A stretch of 64,000 nucleotides of DNA from positions 372,001 through 436,000 of the forward strand of contig NZ_CP107030.1 in the NCBI RefSeq assembly GCF_027474825.1, written 5' to 3'. Each line of letters starts with the position of its first letter. Position 1 is the first letter of the stretch. The DNA comes from Maribacter halichondriae (GTDB lineage: Bacteria > Bacteroidota > Bacteroidia > Flavobacteriales > Flavobacteriaceae). Under the pieces are notes generated by a model that did no database searches, had not been told where the DNA came from, and worked only from the letters and a program-made list of their open reading frames with translations. This document shows positions 37,198-46,511 of the stretch, piece after piece. A program made the translations under genes and the position numbers.

Positions 37198-38637
37198 TTA
37201 TTCCGAATCAAGAAAAAAATCGTTCTTAAAACCGATAAGATATAGTTGCGATTTGGCCCTGGTAATTGCAGTATAAAGCCATCTCAAGTACTCCTTGTCT
37301 ACCCCATTGGGTAAATAAGGTTGCTCCACAAAAACAGTGTTCCATTGACCCCCTTGGGACTTATGACAAGTAATTGCATATGAGAATTTTACCTGCAATG
37401 CATTAAAGTATTTATTATTCTTTACGGACAAGAATTTTTTATACTTCGATGTTTCATCGGCATAGTCTTTCATCACCTCTTGATAAAAGCGATTACCATC
37501 TTCGTAGGAAAGTGAAGGAGTCACGGCCTGAATGGTATCTAACAACAATACAGTTTCAAGGGGTTTTTGATTCGGGTAATCGACCATCTTGACCATAACC
37601 TCGGCAAATCGAAAGCCATATAACTCTTTGATCGAAAATATTTCGAGTACCTCGATAATATCGCCGTTAGCAATAAAGCCAGCTTCCGAATTCGGTTTTA
37701 GCCAAAAGTAATTGTTCTTCACCACCATCATGAAGTCGCCCACCGCCAACTCATTTTCTAAATATAGAATGCGATTACGAATATTCTCGTTATAGAGATT
37801 GGCCCTTTTGTTCGATCGAACAATAAAAGTTGTTTCCTCTTTGCCATGTATCGAATAAGCATTTTCTATGGCCTCCAATATTTCGTTCCCATCGATCAAA
37901 CGCACGATATCACCGTACGGATTCACATCAAATTGAAAGATTTCGAAAAAATTACCCTGAAGTTGTTCGCGCAGCACCGTGGCATTGACCAATATACCTG
38001 AATCTTCTTCCTGTCTGACCACCTCATCCAATTCGAGACGAACAACCTCTTTATTATAGTTCATAGAAAGTTTGTCGGCATCTAAGGCTGGACTCAATTC
38101 TAAATGTACCGGAGGCAATTGAGCAGTATCTCCTATCAGTATCAATTTGCAATTATGTCCCGAAAAAACGAATAGTAAAAGGTCATCCAACAAGGATCCG
38201 TTTTCAAAAAGTTTGGAATCGGCCGGCGTATCAGGAATCATGGATGCCTCGTCTACGATGAAAACCGTATTTCGATGCTTATTGGGCGCCAATACGAATT
38301 GTACCCTGCCCCCGCTCTGCTTTTTGGGGATATAGATTTTTCGATGTATCGTAAATGCCTGGGTCTTAGAATAATTCGACATCACCTTGGCGGCTCGGCC
38401 CGTTGGGGCCATCAAAACGGCTTTCATGGTCGTTTTCCATAAACACGATACCAGTGCACCGACGATAGTTGTTTTTCCGGTTCCTGCGTATCCTTTTAAA
38501 AGGAAAATATCTTCTTGATTTTTTGAAAGTACGTACTTGGCCAATTTTTGAAGGGCAACGGATTGCTTGTCCGTCGGGTCATGCGGAAATTTTTCCTTTA
38601 AAATTTGATAAAAAGCACTATCGGAAAGTACACTCAT
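37198..38637 (-). CDS. RecD/PIF1-like ATP-dependent helicase
   Basis: 479 residues of superfamily 1. Walker A GYAGTGKTT near 49-57, motif II VDEASM, motif III GDTAQLPP, and the C-terminal UvrD_C_2-type motifs YAITCHKSQGGQW and LRWLYTAITRAKSQLYL. It lacks the large N-terminal region of full RecD2 and resembles the short helicases seen in many Bacteroidota. It probably unwinds DNA 5' to 3' during repair or recombination. It heads the run leading to DUF4126 and kdsB. Confidence 0.85.
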   Translation of the reverse strand: MSVLSDSAFYQILKEKFPHDPTDKQSVALQKLAKYVLSKNQEDIFLLKGYAGTGKTTIVGALVSCLWKTTMKAVLMAPTGRAAKVMSNYSKTQAFTIHRKIYIPKKQSGGRVQFVLAPNKHRNTVFIVDEASMIPDTPADSKLFENGSLLDDLLLFVFSGHNCKLILIGDTAQLPPVHLELSPALDADKLSMNYNKEVVRLELDEVVRQEEDSGILVNATVLREQLQGNFFEIFQFDVNPYGDIVRLIDGNEILEAIENAYSIHGKEETTFIVRSNKRANLYNENIRNRILYLENELAVGDFMMVVKNNYFWLKPNSEAGFIANGDIIEVLEIFSIKELYGFRFAEVMVKMVDYPNQKPLETVLLLDTIQAVTPSLSYEDGNRFYQEVMKDYADETSKYKKFLSVKNNKYFNALQVKFSYAITCHKSQGGQWNTVFVEQPYLPNGVDKEYLRWLYTAITRAKSQLYLIGFKNDFFLDSE

Positions 38638-38887
38638 AGAAAATCAAAGATAATCATGATTTTTTAGGAATGCTTTTTTAATGCATCTGTCGGGAAACAT
38701 GTAGCATAATCGCGCAAAGCTATTTTGAATTCCCTTTCCAAAATCAATCCTAATCAGCTTAAAGCAGCTCAAATACAAGGAGTTACAAATTAAATTTGAA
38801 GGCTAAAATCAGGTCTTAAAAAATTAGGCAGTTTCCAAAAAAATTGTAGATTTGTGTTAACCACTAAATTAAATAAACACGTACGAA

Positions 38888-39541
38888 ATGAAGACCATAA
38901 TACAAATTGTACTTTGGATTGCCTGCATCGGTTTAGGATACATGATTTATAACTCGATTACTGGCCCGATTAAGTTCAATGATGAAAAACAGGAACGTTT
39001 TTCAAAAGTTATTTCGAACTTAAAAGACATCAGAAGTTCTCAAGAGGCCTATAAAACCGTCAATAAAAGATACGCCAAAGATTTTGAAAGCCTTATTAGC
39101 TTTGTGGATACCGGAAAATACACCATTACGCAACAAAAAGATTCTTCGTTCATGCGTTATGACAAGGCATATCAAATCGACCTTCAGGTGGACACAGTTC
39201 TAATAGATACTTTAGGTTTTGTAGCTGTGAAAGATTCACTTTTTAAAAATGATGATCGTTACAAAAGCATGATGAACGTGCCGGGAGCGCCCAATGGCGA
39301 AAAATTTGAGATGAAAGCCGATATTATCGACAAAAGTGGTTACAGGGCACCGGTTTTCGAGGTAAAGGTGGCCAAAAGCGTTATTTTGCACGATCAGCCT
39401 GCGGATCTTTTGGCGAGGGAAAATGCACAGATCAGTGTTGAAGAGGTTAACGGAAACGAAATAAAAGTTGGCTCGATGACCGAAGTAAGTACGAGCGGAA
39501 ACTGGCCTCCGATCTATGACAAAAAAGGTGACGAAAACTAA
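38888..39541 (+). CDS. Membrane-anchored conserved protein
   Basis: 217 residues. One N-terminal hydrophobic anchor (about 4-22) followed by a hydrophilic domain (SNLKDIRSSQEAYKTVNKRYAKDF), probably in the periplasm. The 'SQEAYK..NKRYAKDFESL' pattern recalls pilin-like secretion proteins in flavobacteria, but I do not assign a function. A TAGATTTG -7-like box lies at 38847-38854. The stop codon overlaps the start of the DUF3822 frame, so the two are likely co-translated. Confidence 0.65.
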   Translation: MKTIIQIVLWIACIGLGYMIYNSITGPIKFNDEKQERFSKVISNLKDIRSSQEAYKTVNKRYAKDFESLISFVDTGKYTITQQKDSSFMRYDKAYQIDLQVDTVLIDTLGFVAVKDSLFKNDDRYKSMMNVPGAPNGEKFEMKADIIDKSGYRAPVFEVKVAKSVILHDQPADLLARENAQISVEEVNGNEIKVGSMTEVSTSGNWPPIYDKKGDEN

Positions 39542-40347
39542 TATCGAAGCGTCAAAAGAAAATTTTCAAAAACTGTCCATTCAAGTGAGCTTGAATGGAC
39601 TTTCTTTTGTATCGTAGACACGGTCAGTCATGCTGTCAAAATGTTGGAGAGTACTATTTTTGCCAAGGAATTGACCCCTATGATCTTCAAGAACACTTGC
39701 AAGAATTTTTAGAGAAACACAAGATTGATAAAAGAAGTTTCTCAGAAGTTATCGTTGTACACCGAAACAATTTGTTCGCACTGGTGCCGCAATCACTTTT
39801 TGATGATTCTCAATTAGCGAACTATCTTAAGTTCAACACGAAGATATTGGCCAACGACCATATTGTCTACGATGAAATTAAAAATCACGATATTTTTACC
39901 GTCTATGTACCCTTTGCCAATATCAACAATTACATTTTTGACCTATACGGCGAATTTGATTTTGAACATCATAGCACCGTAATGATACATTCTTTGTTGA
40001 ACGCCAGTAGCAATGAACTTGACACCATAGGCTATGTTCATGTGGGACGGCAACAAATGGATATTACCATTATTTCCAATAAGCAACTACTGTTATACAA
40101 TACTTTCGCTTTTGTGACCAAAGAAGATTTTATCTATTACTTACTTTTCACTTTGGAACAATTGAAGCTCAACCCAGAGCATATTTCATTAAAGCTTTTC
40201 GGCGCCATAGAAGAGGACGATGAAATTTATAAACTTTGCCATCGCTATGTAAAAAATGTTGTGATTTCAGTTCCACCGGTAAATACATATCCCATTTTAG
40301 AATCCGTTGAGGAGTCTATAGATTTCACGTTGTTAAGCACTTTATAA
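39516..40347 (+). CDS. DUF3822 protein (two frameshifts in this sequence)
   Basis: Reconstructed to about 277 residues. The start is best at the ATG 39516 (or GTG 39528), inside the end of the previous gene: MTKKVTKTNIEASKENFQKLSIQ. One base is missing at T4 39605-39608 and one at C4 39675-39678; restoring both gives LNGLSFCIVDTV.. and ..AKELTPYDLQEHL.., continuous with the long downstream frame. As given, only the 3' part from 39595 is open. DUF3822 has an actin-like pattern with no assigned function. It ends TAATG on rsmD, a one-base overlap, indicating coupling. Confidence 0.8.
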
Positions 40348-40898
40348 TGCGTATTATTTCAGGAAGCCATAAGGGAAGGCGAATCTTTGCGCCAAAAAAC
40401 TTGCCCGTGCGGCCTACTACAGACATGGCCAAGGAAGCACTTTTCAATATTCTGAACAACCAATATTATTTCGCGGATTTGAAGATCTTGGACTTGTTTT
40501 CGGGTACTGGCAATATTGCCTTTGAATTTGCCAGTCGCGGCGCAAAGGAAATTACATGTGTCGATAGTCATCAAGGTTGTGTTCAATTTATTTCCAAAAC
40601 CTCCGAGGAACTTGATCTCGGCATTTTGGCGATGCGGAATGACGTATTTACCTATTTGGGGCGGACCAAAGATCAATTCGATTTGATTTTTGCGGACCCA
40701 CCTTACGATATGTCTTTGGAGGATTTCGAGAAGATTTCTAATTTGGTTTTCCAAAATAACCTATTGAAAAAAGAGGGCTCCTTGATTATTGAACATTCAA
40801 AACAGATGGACCTCTCTCATTTGTCAGGCTTTAAAGAGCAACGTAAATATGGAGGTAGTGTTTTTAGCTTTTTCAGTATTACCGGCAATGGTGATTAG
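40347..40898 (+). CDS. rsmD: 16S rRNA (guanine966-N2)-methyltransferase
   Basis: 183 residues. Starts MRIISGSHKGRRIFAPKN, the standard RsmD N-terminus; SAM motif I LDLFSGTGNIAFEFASRG, catalytic motif IV FADPPYD. It methylates G966 of 16S rRNA in the small subunit. The DUF3822-rsmD pair is a common flavobacterial arrangement. Confidence 0.94.
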   Translation: MRIISGSHKGRRIFAPKNLPVRPTTDMAKEALFNILNNQYYFADLKILDLFSGTGNIAFEFASRGAKEITCVDSHQGCVQFISKTSEELDLGILAMRNDVFTYLGRTKDQFDLIFADPPYDMSLEDFEKISNLVFQNNLLKKEGSLIIEHSKQMDLSHLSGFKEQRKYGGSVFSFFSITGNGD

Positions 40899-40952
40899 AA
40901 CCAAGGTCACAAAGAAAATTAACGCGCTCGAGAGAACGATGATATAGTAAAA

Positions 40953-41261
40953 AAGCAGGCCATAAGCCGGATTCTGTCTCCACTAAAAACGGATCCCTAT
41001 CATTTATCTAGGTCTTTGGTCGCCCAAAGACTCGAACCGCCTACCCTTCGGCTCGGGCGTGCAGCCCTCGAACACCGATTTACATGACGTTTCACCACAT
41101 AGAGTTTACCTGATTTCACTACAGCCGAACTGTACTTGCTTTCTGTTGCACTTGTCCTGTCCCGCCCAGGGCGGGACGACGGGCGTTACCCGCTATGTTG
41201 CACTATGGTGTCCGGACTTTCCTCTCCCCGCCAAGGCGGGCAGCGATAGGGCGGCCTGCTT
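40953..41261 (-). ncRNA. rnpB: RNase P RNA (bacterial type A)
   Basis: The minus strand carries the universally conserved pieces in order: 5' AGCAGGCCGC pairing with the 3' GGCCTGCT (helix P1), GAGGAAAGTCCGGAC, the GGGTAACGCCC segment, GTGAAACGTC, and ACAGAATCCGGCTTA near the 3' end. It is the catalytic RNA that matures tRNA 5' ends. Two very GC-rich hairpins (41227-41240 and 41159-41177) fit P3 and P12. A T run follows P1 on the minus strand. Ends are estimated to within a few bases. Confidence 0.95.
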
Positions 41262-41264
41262 CCG

Positions 41265-41295
41265 CAAAGTTAGTGCAATAAACAGAACCAGCTAA
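41265..41295 (-). promoter_or_regulatory. rnpB promoter
   Basis: On the minus strand TAACTTTG (41272-41265) matches the -7 consensus exactly and sits 4-6 bp before the RNA's P1 helix. A TTAG, near the TTTG -33 box, lies 19 bp upstream. Confidence 0.6.
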
Positions 41296-41414
41296 GAATT
41301 TAATTTCCATAGAATTACCTGGATTGCTTTTTATCCCTAATTTTTCCTTTTTAGCCCAATCTAGACAGCAAATAAAAATTATCCACTATTTTGACCTTCT
41401 TCAATGAATCAATA

Positions 41415-42298
41415 ATGATTAAATTTTTAAGACAGCACTATCTCTTTTTCAAGAATTCAAAAAAGCCATTTATGTACCCAACATAATCGGTATTCTAACC
41501 TTTCTTATTGTATTATTTTTCGGAAGTGTTCTGACCTACTCCGATCAAAAGATTTCCTCTGTTGCCTTTATCGTGCTTTTTATGGTTTACGTTAGTCAGT
41601 TCGTCTGTCGTATTGCCCTACCCTTAATTTTTAAAAACATTTTCAAATATGATACATGGACAATTGGCAAAGAAATAATTTGGCTTTTCTCTGAATTGAT
41701 TTTAGCTATTCTATTAGGATACTTTCTTTTGAAAATCATTTGGCAAATACCTATAGGAGAACGATTGAACATAACGTTGCAAAACGTTATTAGAACAGTG
41801 TTGGCTCTTCAATTGTTTATCGTTCCCTTATCTATTTTTATTAAGAAGGAAATGGTTCTTCAAAAACATTTCTACCATGCAAAACACCTGAATATGATTC
41901 TAATCAGGTTTCATACCGGTTTCAAAGAAGCGAAAAGCGAGAAGATTCTAGTTTTCAAATCAAATGATAGTCAAGAAGATTTGAAGGTCAATGCCATCGA
42001 TTTGCAATTGATACATGTAACCGACAATAATATAGAAGTATTCTATTCGCTCAATGAAACCAACCAAAAGGTTTTATTGAGAAATACGTTAAAATCTGTG
42101 ATTGACTCAATTCAAGGTGTTGATTATCTTTTTCAATGTCACCGATCGTATATTGTAAATCTTCGCAAGGTTACCTCTATAAACGGAAACTCGCGAGGTT
42201 ATAGAATTAACTTCAAAAATCATGATGAAGATATTCCTGTTTCTAGAAGCAAGGTTGGGGAATTCAACGAATTAGTCTCTAAGCTTACGGAAAATTAA
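41415..42298 (+). CDS. Membrane LytTR-domain regulator (frameshifted near the start)
   Basis: Reconstructed to about 294 residues. Adding one base to the T5 run 41424-41428 joins the ATG at 41415 (MIKFFKTALSLFQEFKKAIYVP) to the long downstream frame. It has about four membrane helices (residues 25-150) and a C-terminal LytTR DNA-binding domain (about 190-290; QCHRSYIVNLRKVTSINGNSRGY, VPVSRSK-like IPVSRSKVGEF). Membrane LytTR proteins act as one-piece sensor/regulators. It lies 93 bp before an alpha/beta hydrolase in the same direction. As given, only the frame from 41573 is open. Confidence 0.75.
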
Positions 42299-42391
42299 AC
42301 GTGTATTTCCACCCTAAAACATCCCATTAATCCCTTTCGGTTTGAGTGGGCCATACTATTTCATTACCTCATGCTTTTAAATGAAGAGACT

Positions 42392-43392
42392 ATGAATACA
42401 AAAAAATTAAAATTGTTTATGACCCGGGGGTGCTTTCAATAGCCATAATTCTTTCTGTTGGTATACTATATGAACAGGTGATACGTATAAAAACACGGCA
42501 GATTTTTCCACCTAAAGGCTCAATTATCCATGTTGGTGACCAAAACTTTCATGTCAATATCGAAGGGAACAAAACCTCTTTACCTACCGTAATCTTTGAA
42601 TCGGGATATTATCCAACAGGAGGCAGTTCATTAATTTGGGAAAAAATACAAAACGAGATTTCAGAACATACAAAAACCATTTCGTATGACCGTGCCGGTA
42701 TTTTAGGGAGCGAACCTTCCAAAAATGAGCTCACCACTGATCGAATTCTTGAAAACTTCCATGGTATTTTGAAAAAGGTCGATGGGGATGGCCCTTATAT
42801 TATTGTGGCCCACTCCATATCAGGAATGTCAGCTAGGGCATTCACGGCCCAATATCCGGAAATGGTTTGTGGTCTCGTTTTGATAGATGTTACGCATCCT
42901 GAGGCGTATGAAAAAATACCAAAAGAAATTCTCGGAAACCAATCTCCAAGAAATCTTACATGGATCAAGTTTTTATCTTTTATCGGCTATCTCAGACTGA
43001 CAAATTCCTATCGATATCCTGCTACCAGGGCAAATGATTCGATTAATATCATCAGCAATGCTTTTTTTCCGGAAAAAGCAACATCTATTGCCGAAGAGAA
43101 GAACCTTAAGATGGAATGGTCAGAAAAAATAAAAAATAACCGCTTTTTAGGAAACTTACCTATAAGAATTATTTATGCAGGTGGAGAAAAAGTAATCAGT
43201 GGCTTTCCCTCAAGAAAACAAGGGGAACTGTATAATACTATTTGGGAAAAACTACAACAAGATATGCCGACTCTATCCAATGATACAGAATTAATAGAAG
43301 CTAAAAAAAGCGGCCATTATATACCTTTGGAGCAACCTGATTTGGTTACTAAGACCATCTTAGATTTACTTAGACAAATTGAGGACGAATAG
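42392..43392 (+). CDS. Membrane-anchored alpha/beta hydrolase (frameshifted near the start)
   Basis: Reconstructed to about 333 residues: one base is missing in the A7 run 42400-42406, and restoring it links MNTKKIKIVYDPGVLSIAIIL to the rest. N-terminal membrane anchor (about 13-30), then an alpha/beta hydrolase: oxyanion region FESGYYPTGG, nucleophile elbow AHSISGM (Ser), LIDVTHPEAY, and a late His in SGHYIPLEQPDLV. The substrate is unknown. The LytTR gene just upstream may control it. As given, the only long frame starts at 42430. Confidence 0.75.
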
Positions 43393-43528
43393 TTCTAAAA
43401 ATAATGTTTCTTGAGAGCTTTTGGCACCTGTTAATAAATAGAGGTAACTTAACGATTCTGACCAACATTTATAGTCCGCAATTTTTATATTTGTACAAAG
43501 ACCGGAAACATAGTTAAACGCTTAGCCA

Positions 43529-45440
43529 TTGGAACCCTTTATCGTATCGGCAAGAAAGTATCGCCCCCAGACATTCAAAGATGTCGTGGGGCAATCCTCC
43601 ATTACCAATACGTTGACCAATGCCATAGAGCACGATCATTTGGCTCAGGCACTATTGTTTACCGGACCACGCGGTGTTGGCAAGACCACTTGCGCCAGGA
43701 TTTTGGCCAAACAAATAAATTCGGATGGCACGGAACGTGAAGATGAAGATTTTGCCTTCAATATTTTTGAACTAGATGCCGCTTCGAACAATTCGGTCGA
43801 CGACATCCGAAACCTGATAGACCAAGTTCGTATTCCGCCGCAAGTCGGCAAATACAAGGTATATATTATAGACGAGGTTCATATGCTCTCGCAATCGGCC
43901 TTTAATGCCTTTTTAAAAACCTTGGAAGAACCGCCCAAGCACGCCATATTCATTTTGGCGACCACGGAGAAGCATAAAATAATCCCGACGATACTTTCGC
44001 GGTGCCAAATCTTCGATTTCAAAAGGATTACCGTCAAAGATGCCGCAGAATACTTGAAATACATCGCAGAAAACCAAGGAATCGAGGCAGAAGCGGATGC
44101 CTTGCACATCATTGCCCAAAAAGCAGATGGTGCCATGCGAGACGCATTATCCATTTTTGATAGGGTCGTGAGTTTTTCAGGAAAAAAATTGACACGAAAG
44201 ACGGTTACCGAAAATTTGAACGTACTCGATTACGATACCTATTTTGAGGCCACGGATCTCATTCTGAAACATGATATTCCCGGATTGCTATTATTGTTGA
44301 ATAAAACATTGGCACTAGGTTTCGACGGTCATCATTTTATTATTGGCCTGGCATCCCATTTTAGGGATTTAATGGTTTGTCAGCATACGAGTACGATCGA
44401 ATTGCTCGAAGTTGGGGACAATGCTAAAAAGAAATATACGGAACAAGCAAAAAATACTACTAGTTCGTTACTGTTAAAAGCCTTGGACATCGCAAATGAC
44501 TGCGATCTCAAATACAAAACGAGCAAAAACCAAAGATTGTTGGTTGAACTTACCCTGATGAAACTCGCCTCTATAGATTTTGATGGCGAAAAAAAATCCT
44601 GAATCAATTGCTTTAGCGGACTCCGAAGTTGAGTTTATTGCTCCGGCGTCTTTTTATAAGAATAACAAATCTCCAAGACCAACCTCAAAAGATGGAAGTT
44701 CAGAGCAGGTTATAACCGAAAAAGTAAATCCACAAACAATTCATTCGGATGGGACTTCAACTGACGAAACTTCAATTGAAAATGCTTCGGTCAGTAATCA
44801 GCAGTCCGGCCAGTCCATAAATCTAGAGATCAACGAAGTTGCTAACGAAATCGAAAATGAAATTGAGGTAGTCGAACCTATTTCCGTGGCAGAACCTATT
44901 TCAAAAATAGCTCTGCCAAAAATCGATGTGAAAATCAAAAGTGATGTCGATAAGGGTATGGCCGTTCGGTTAGCCGAAAAAAGGATCTCCGGGCTTTCCA
45001 TATCAAGTTTAAAGGCAAAAAAAACACATGAACTAAATAAAAAAGATAAAAGTGTTGACCCGGCAAAACTACCGAGGGAATCTTTCACTGAGGAAGAAAT
45101 GCAAAAACACTGGGCCGATTTTGTAAAAAAATTGGATGAAGACGGGCGTAAAATCTTGGCCTCCAATCTACATACCGATGTTCCTAAATTACAAGACGAT
45201 TCCGTGATTTGGATAGAGATGCCGAATAGCACCATGAAAAAGGAAATTGAACGCGAGCAGTTCGACCTCATGGAACATTTACGGCAAAAGCTCAACAATC
45301 ATTTAATAGAACTGAGAATCACCGTTAACGAAGAAACCGCCAAAAAGTTCGCTTTCACTCCTGAAGAAAAGTATCAAAAGCTACGGGAAAAGAACCCTGC
45401 CATCGATATTTTAAGAAAAGAATTCGATTTAGACCTTTGA
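43529..45440 (+). CDS. dnaX: DNA polymerase III subunit gamma/tau (one-base break at an A8 tract)
   Basis: The clamp-loader ATPase of the replisome. It begins with TTG at 43529 (MEPFIVSARKYRPQTFKDVVGQ); a TATATTTG -7-like box is at 43486-43493. Walker A GPRGVGKT (46-53), DEVHML (115-120), SRC motif (157-159). The four-Cys zinc module of E. coli DnaX is absent (KQINSDGTEREDEDFAF replaces it), as usual in Bacteroidota. Frame 0 ends at 44602 after 357 residues, directly behind A8 (44589-44596). The rest, a low-complexity linker and the tau C-terminal domain (WADFVKKLDEDGRKIL.., to 45440), is in the other frame; losing one A joins them into 636 residues. Confidence 0.88.
44589..44596 (+). promoter_or_regulatory. 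A8 slippery tract at the dnaX gamma/tau boundary
   Basis: Eight A followed by TCCTGA: in the 5' frame GAA AAA AAA TCC TGA gives a 357-residue gamma-like product, while a transcript with seven A (or a +1 shift) reads GAA AAA AAT CCT into the tau part. The context is like the slippage sites of Thermus (A9) and E. coli (A AAA AAG) dnaX. A base-calling error is an equally open reading. Confidence 0.45.
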
Positions 45441-45791
45441 GTTTTTGTGCGAAAAATGAATCCAGTACGCATAGACGAACATGACCAAGGCAATAATTAA
45501 AAGGCCTATGGCCTCTCTACCTTCCTCTATATTATTGATATCACCACCTTCGAGATCGAAACCTTGAAATTTTTCAGGAAAGACATACCAACATCCCAAT
45601 ATAGCCATAAGTCCGAATAGAAAAGGTACGATGGCACGCACTTTATTCAAAGCGAATACGAAAGAGACTATTGCGGCAACTAGATAAATCAATATCCAGA
45701 CCATCGGATCGGGATCGTTGTATTGAAGCACAGCGGAAGTCAAACAAAGTATTCCGAATAACCATCCAAATAATTTAAAGAACAGACCCAT
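45429..45791 (-). CDS. TMEM220 family membrane protein
   Basis: About 120 residues with four membrane helices and the family marker LQYNDPDPMVW near the N-terminus, ending in a helix with HFSHKN. Function unknown. Start at 45791 (MGLFFKLFGWLF) aligns the first helix; an ATG 12 bp upstream is also open. Its 3' end overlaps dnaX by 12 bp, tail to tail. Confidence 0.78.
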   Translation of the reverse strand: MGLFFKLFGWLFGILCLTSAVLQYNDPDPMVWILIYLVAAIVSFVFALNKVRAIVPFLFGLMAILGCWYVFPEKFQGFDLEGGDINNIEEGREAIGLLIIALVMFVYAYWIHFSHKNSKV

Positions 45792-45803
45792 AGTATTGCC
45801 CAA

Positions 45804-45835
45804 TTTTGATTGCGAGTAATTTCACGCTATTTTTA
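45804..45835 (+). promoter_or_regulatory. miaE promoter (TTTTG-N19-TATTTTTA)
   Basis: TTTTG at 45804-45808, 19 bp, then TATTTTTA at 45828-45835, one mismatch from TAnnTTTG. The miaE ATG is 21 bp further. Confidence 0.5.
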
Positions 45836-45855
45836 CAAATCTAAACAATAAAAAT

Positions 45856-46437
45856 ATGTTAGGCCTGAAATTACCGACAGACCCTCGATGGGTCAATATT
45901 GTTGAGAAAAATATCGATGAGATCTTGACAGATCATGCATACTGCGAACAAAAGGCGGCAAGTACGGCGATTTCCCTCATTGTCAGTTTTCCGGAATACA
46001 CAAATTTGGTGGAAGAGATGATCGCCTTGTCTAGCGAAGAAATGGGTCATTTTAAGATGGTGCACGATCGTATTGTCGACCGAGGAAAAACATTGGGTCG
46101 TGACCGAAAAGACGAATATGTTTTAGAGCTTATTAAATTCTTTCCAAAAGGCGGTAGCCGTGTCACTCAATTGGTTCATCGATTACTATATGCCGCTTTG
46201 ATCGAAGCTCGAAGTTGTGAACGATTTCGACTGTTATCGGAACAATTAGCTGATAAAGAACTTGCCGAATTCTACCATAAACTCATGGTCAGCGAGGCGA
46301 CGCACTATACGATGTTCTTATCTTTTGCACGAAAGTACGGCAATCGAGAAGAGGTCGATAAAAAGTGGAAAGAATTGCTTGAGTACGAAGGCAAAATCAT
46401 GCAAAATCTAGGCAAAAAAGAAACCATTCACGGATAA
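45856..46437 (+). CDS. miaE: tRNA-(ms2io6A37)-hydroxylase
   Basis: 193 residues, a ferritin-like diiron monooxygenase that hydroxylates the isopentenyl group of ms2i6A at position 37 of tRNAs reading UNN codons. Visible metal-ligand segments: LTDHAYCEQKAAS, SSEEMGHFKMVHDR, ALIEARSCERF and VSEATHYTMFL. Full family length. It stands alone with its own promoter. Confidence 0.92.
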   Translation: MLGLKLPTDPRWVNIVEKNIDEILTDHAYCEQKAASTAISLIVSFPEYTNLVEEMIALSSEEMGHFKMVHDRIVDRGKTLGRDRKDEYVLELIKFFPKGGSRVTQLVHRLLYAALIEARSCERFRLLSEQLADKELAEFYHKLMVSEATHYTMFLSFARKYGNREEVDKKWKELLEYEGKIMQNLGKKETIHG

Positions 46438-46511
46438 TTTTCTTCAGTACAAATTTAATCTATCAAGCTTTTTTTCGGTCTTTTTAGAAGAAATCAGCGA
46501 TGCCTTAAGTT

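Noticed and set aside
41159..41240. Palindromic repeats inserted into rnpB
   Set aside because: The two CCCGCC/GGCGGG hairpins fall where helices P3 and P12 of type A RNase P RNA belong.
41059..41295. A 78-codon plus-strand frame
   Set aside because: It lies antisense to RNase P RNA, whose conserved core explains the sequence.
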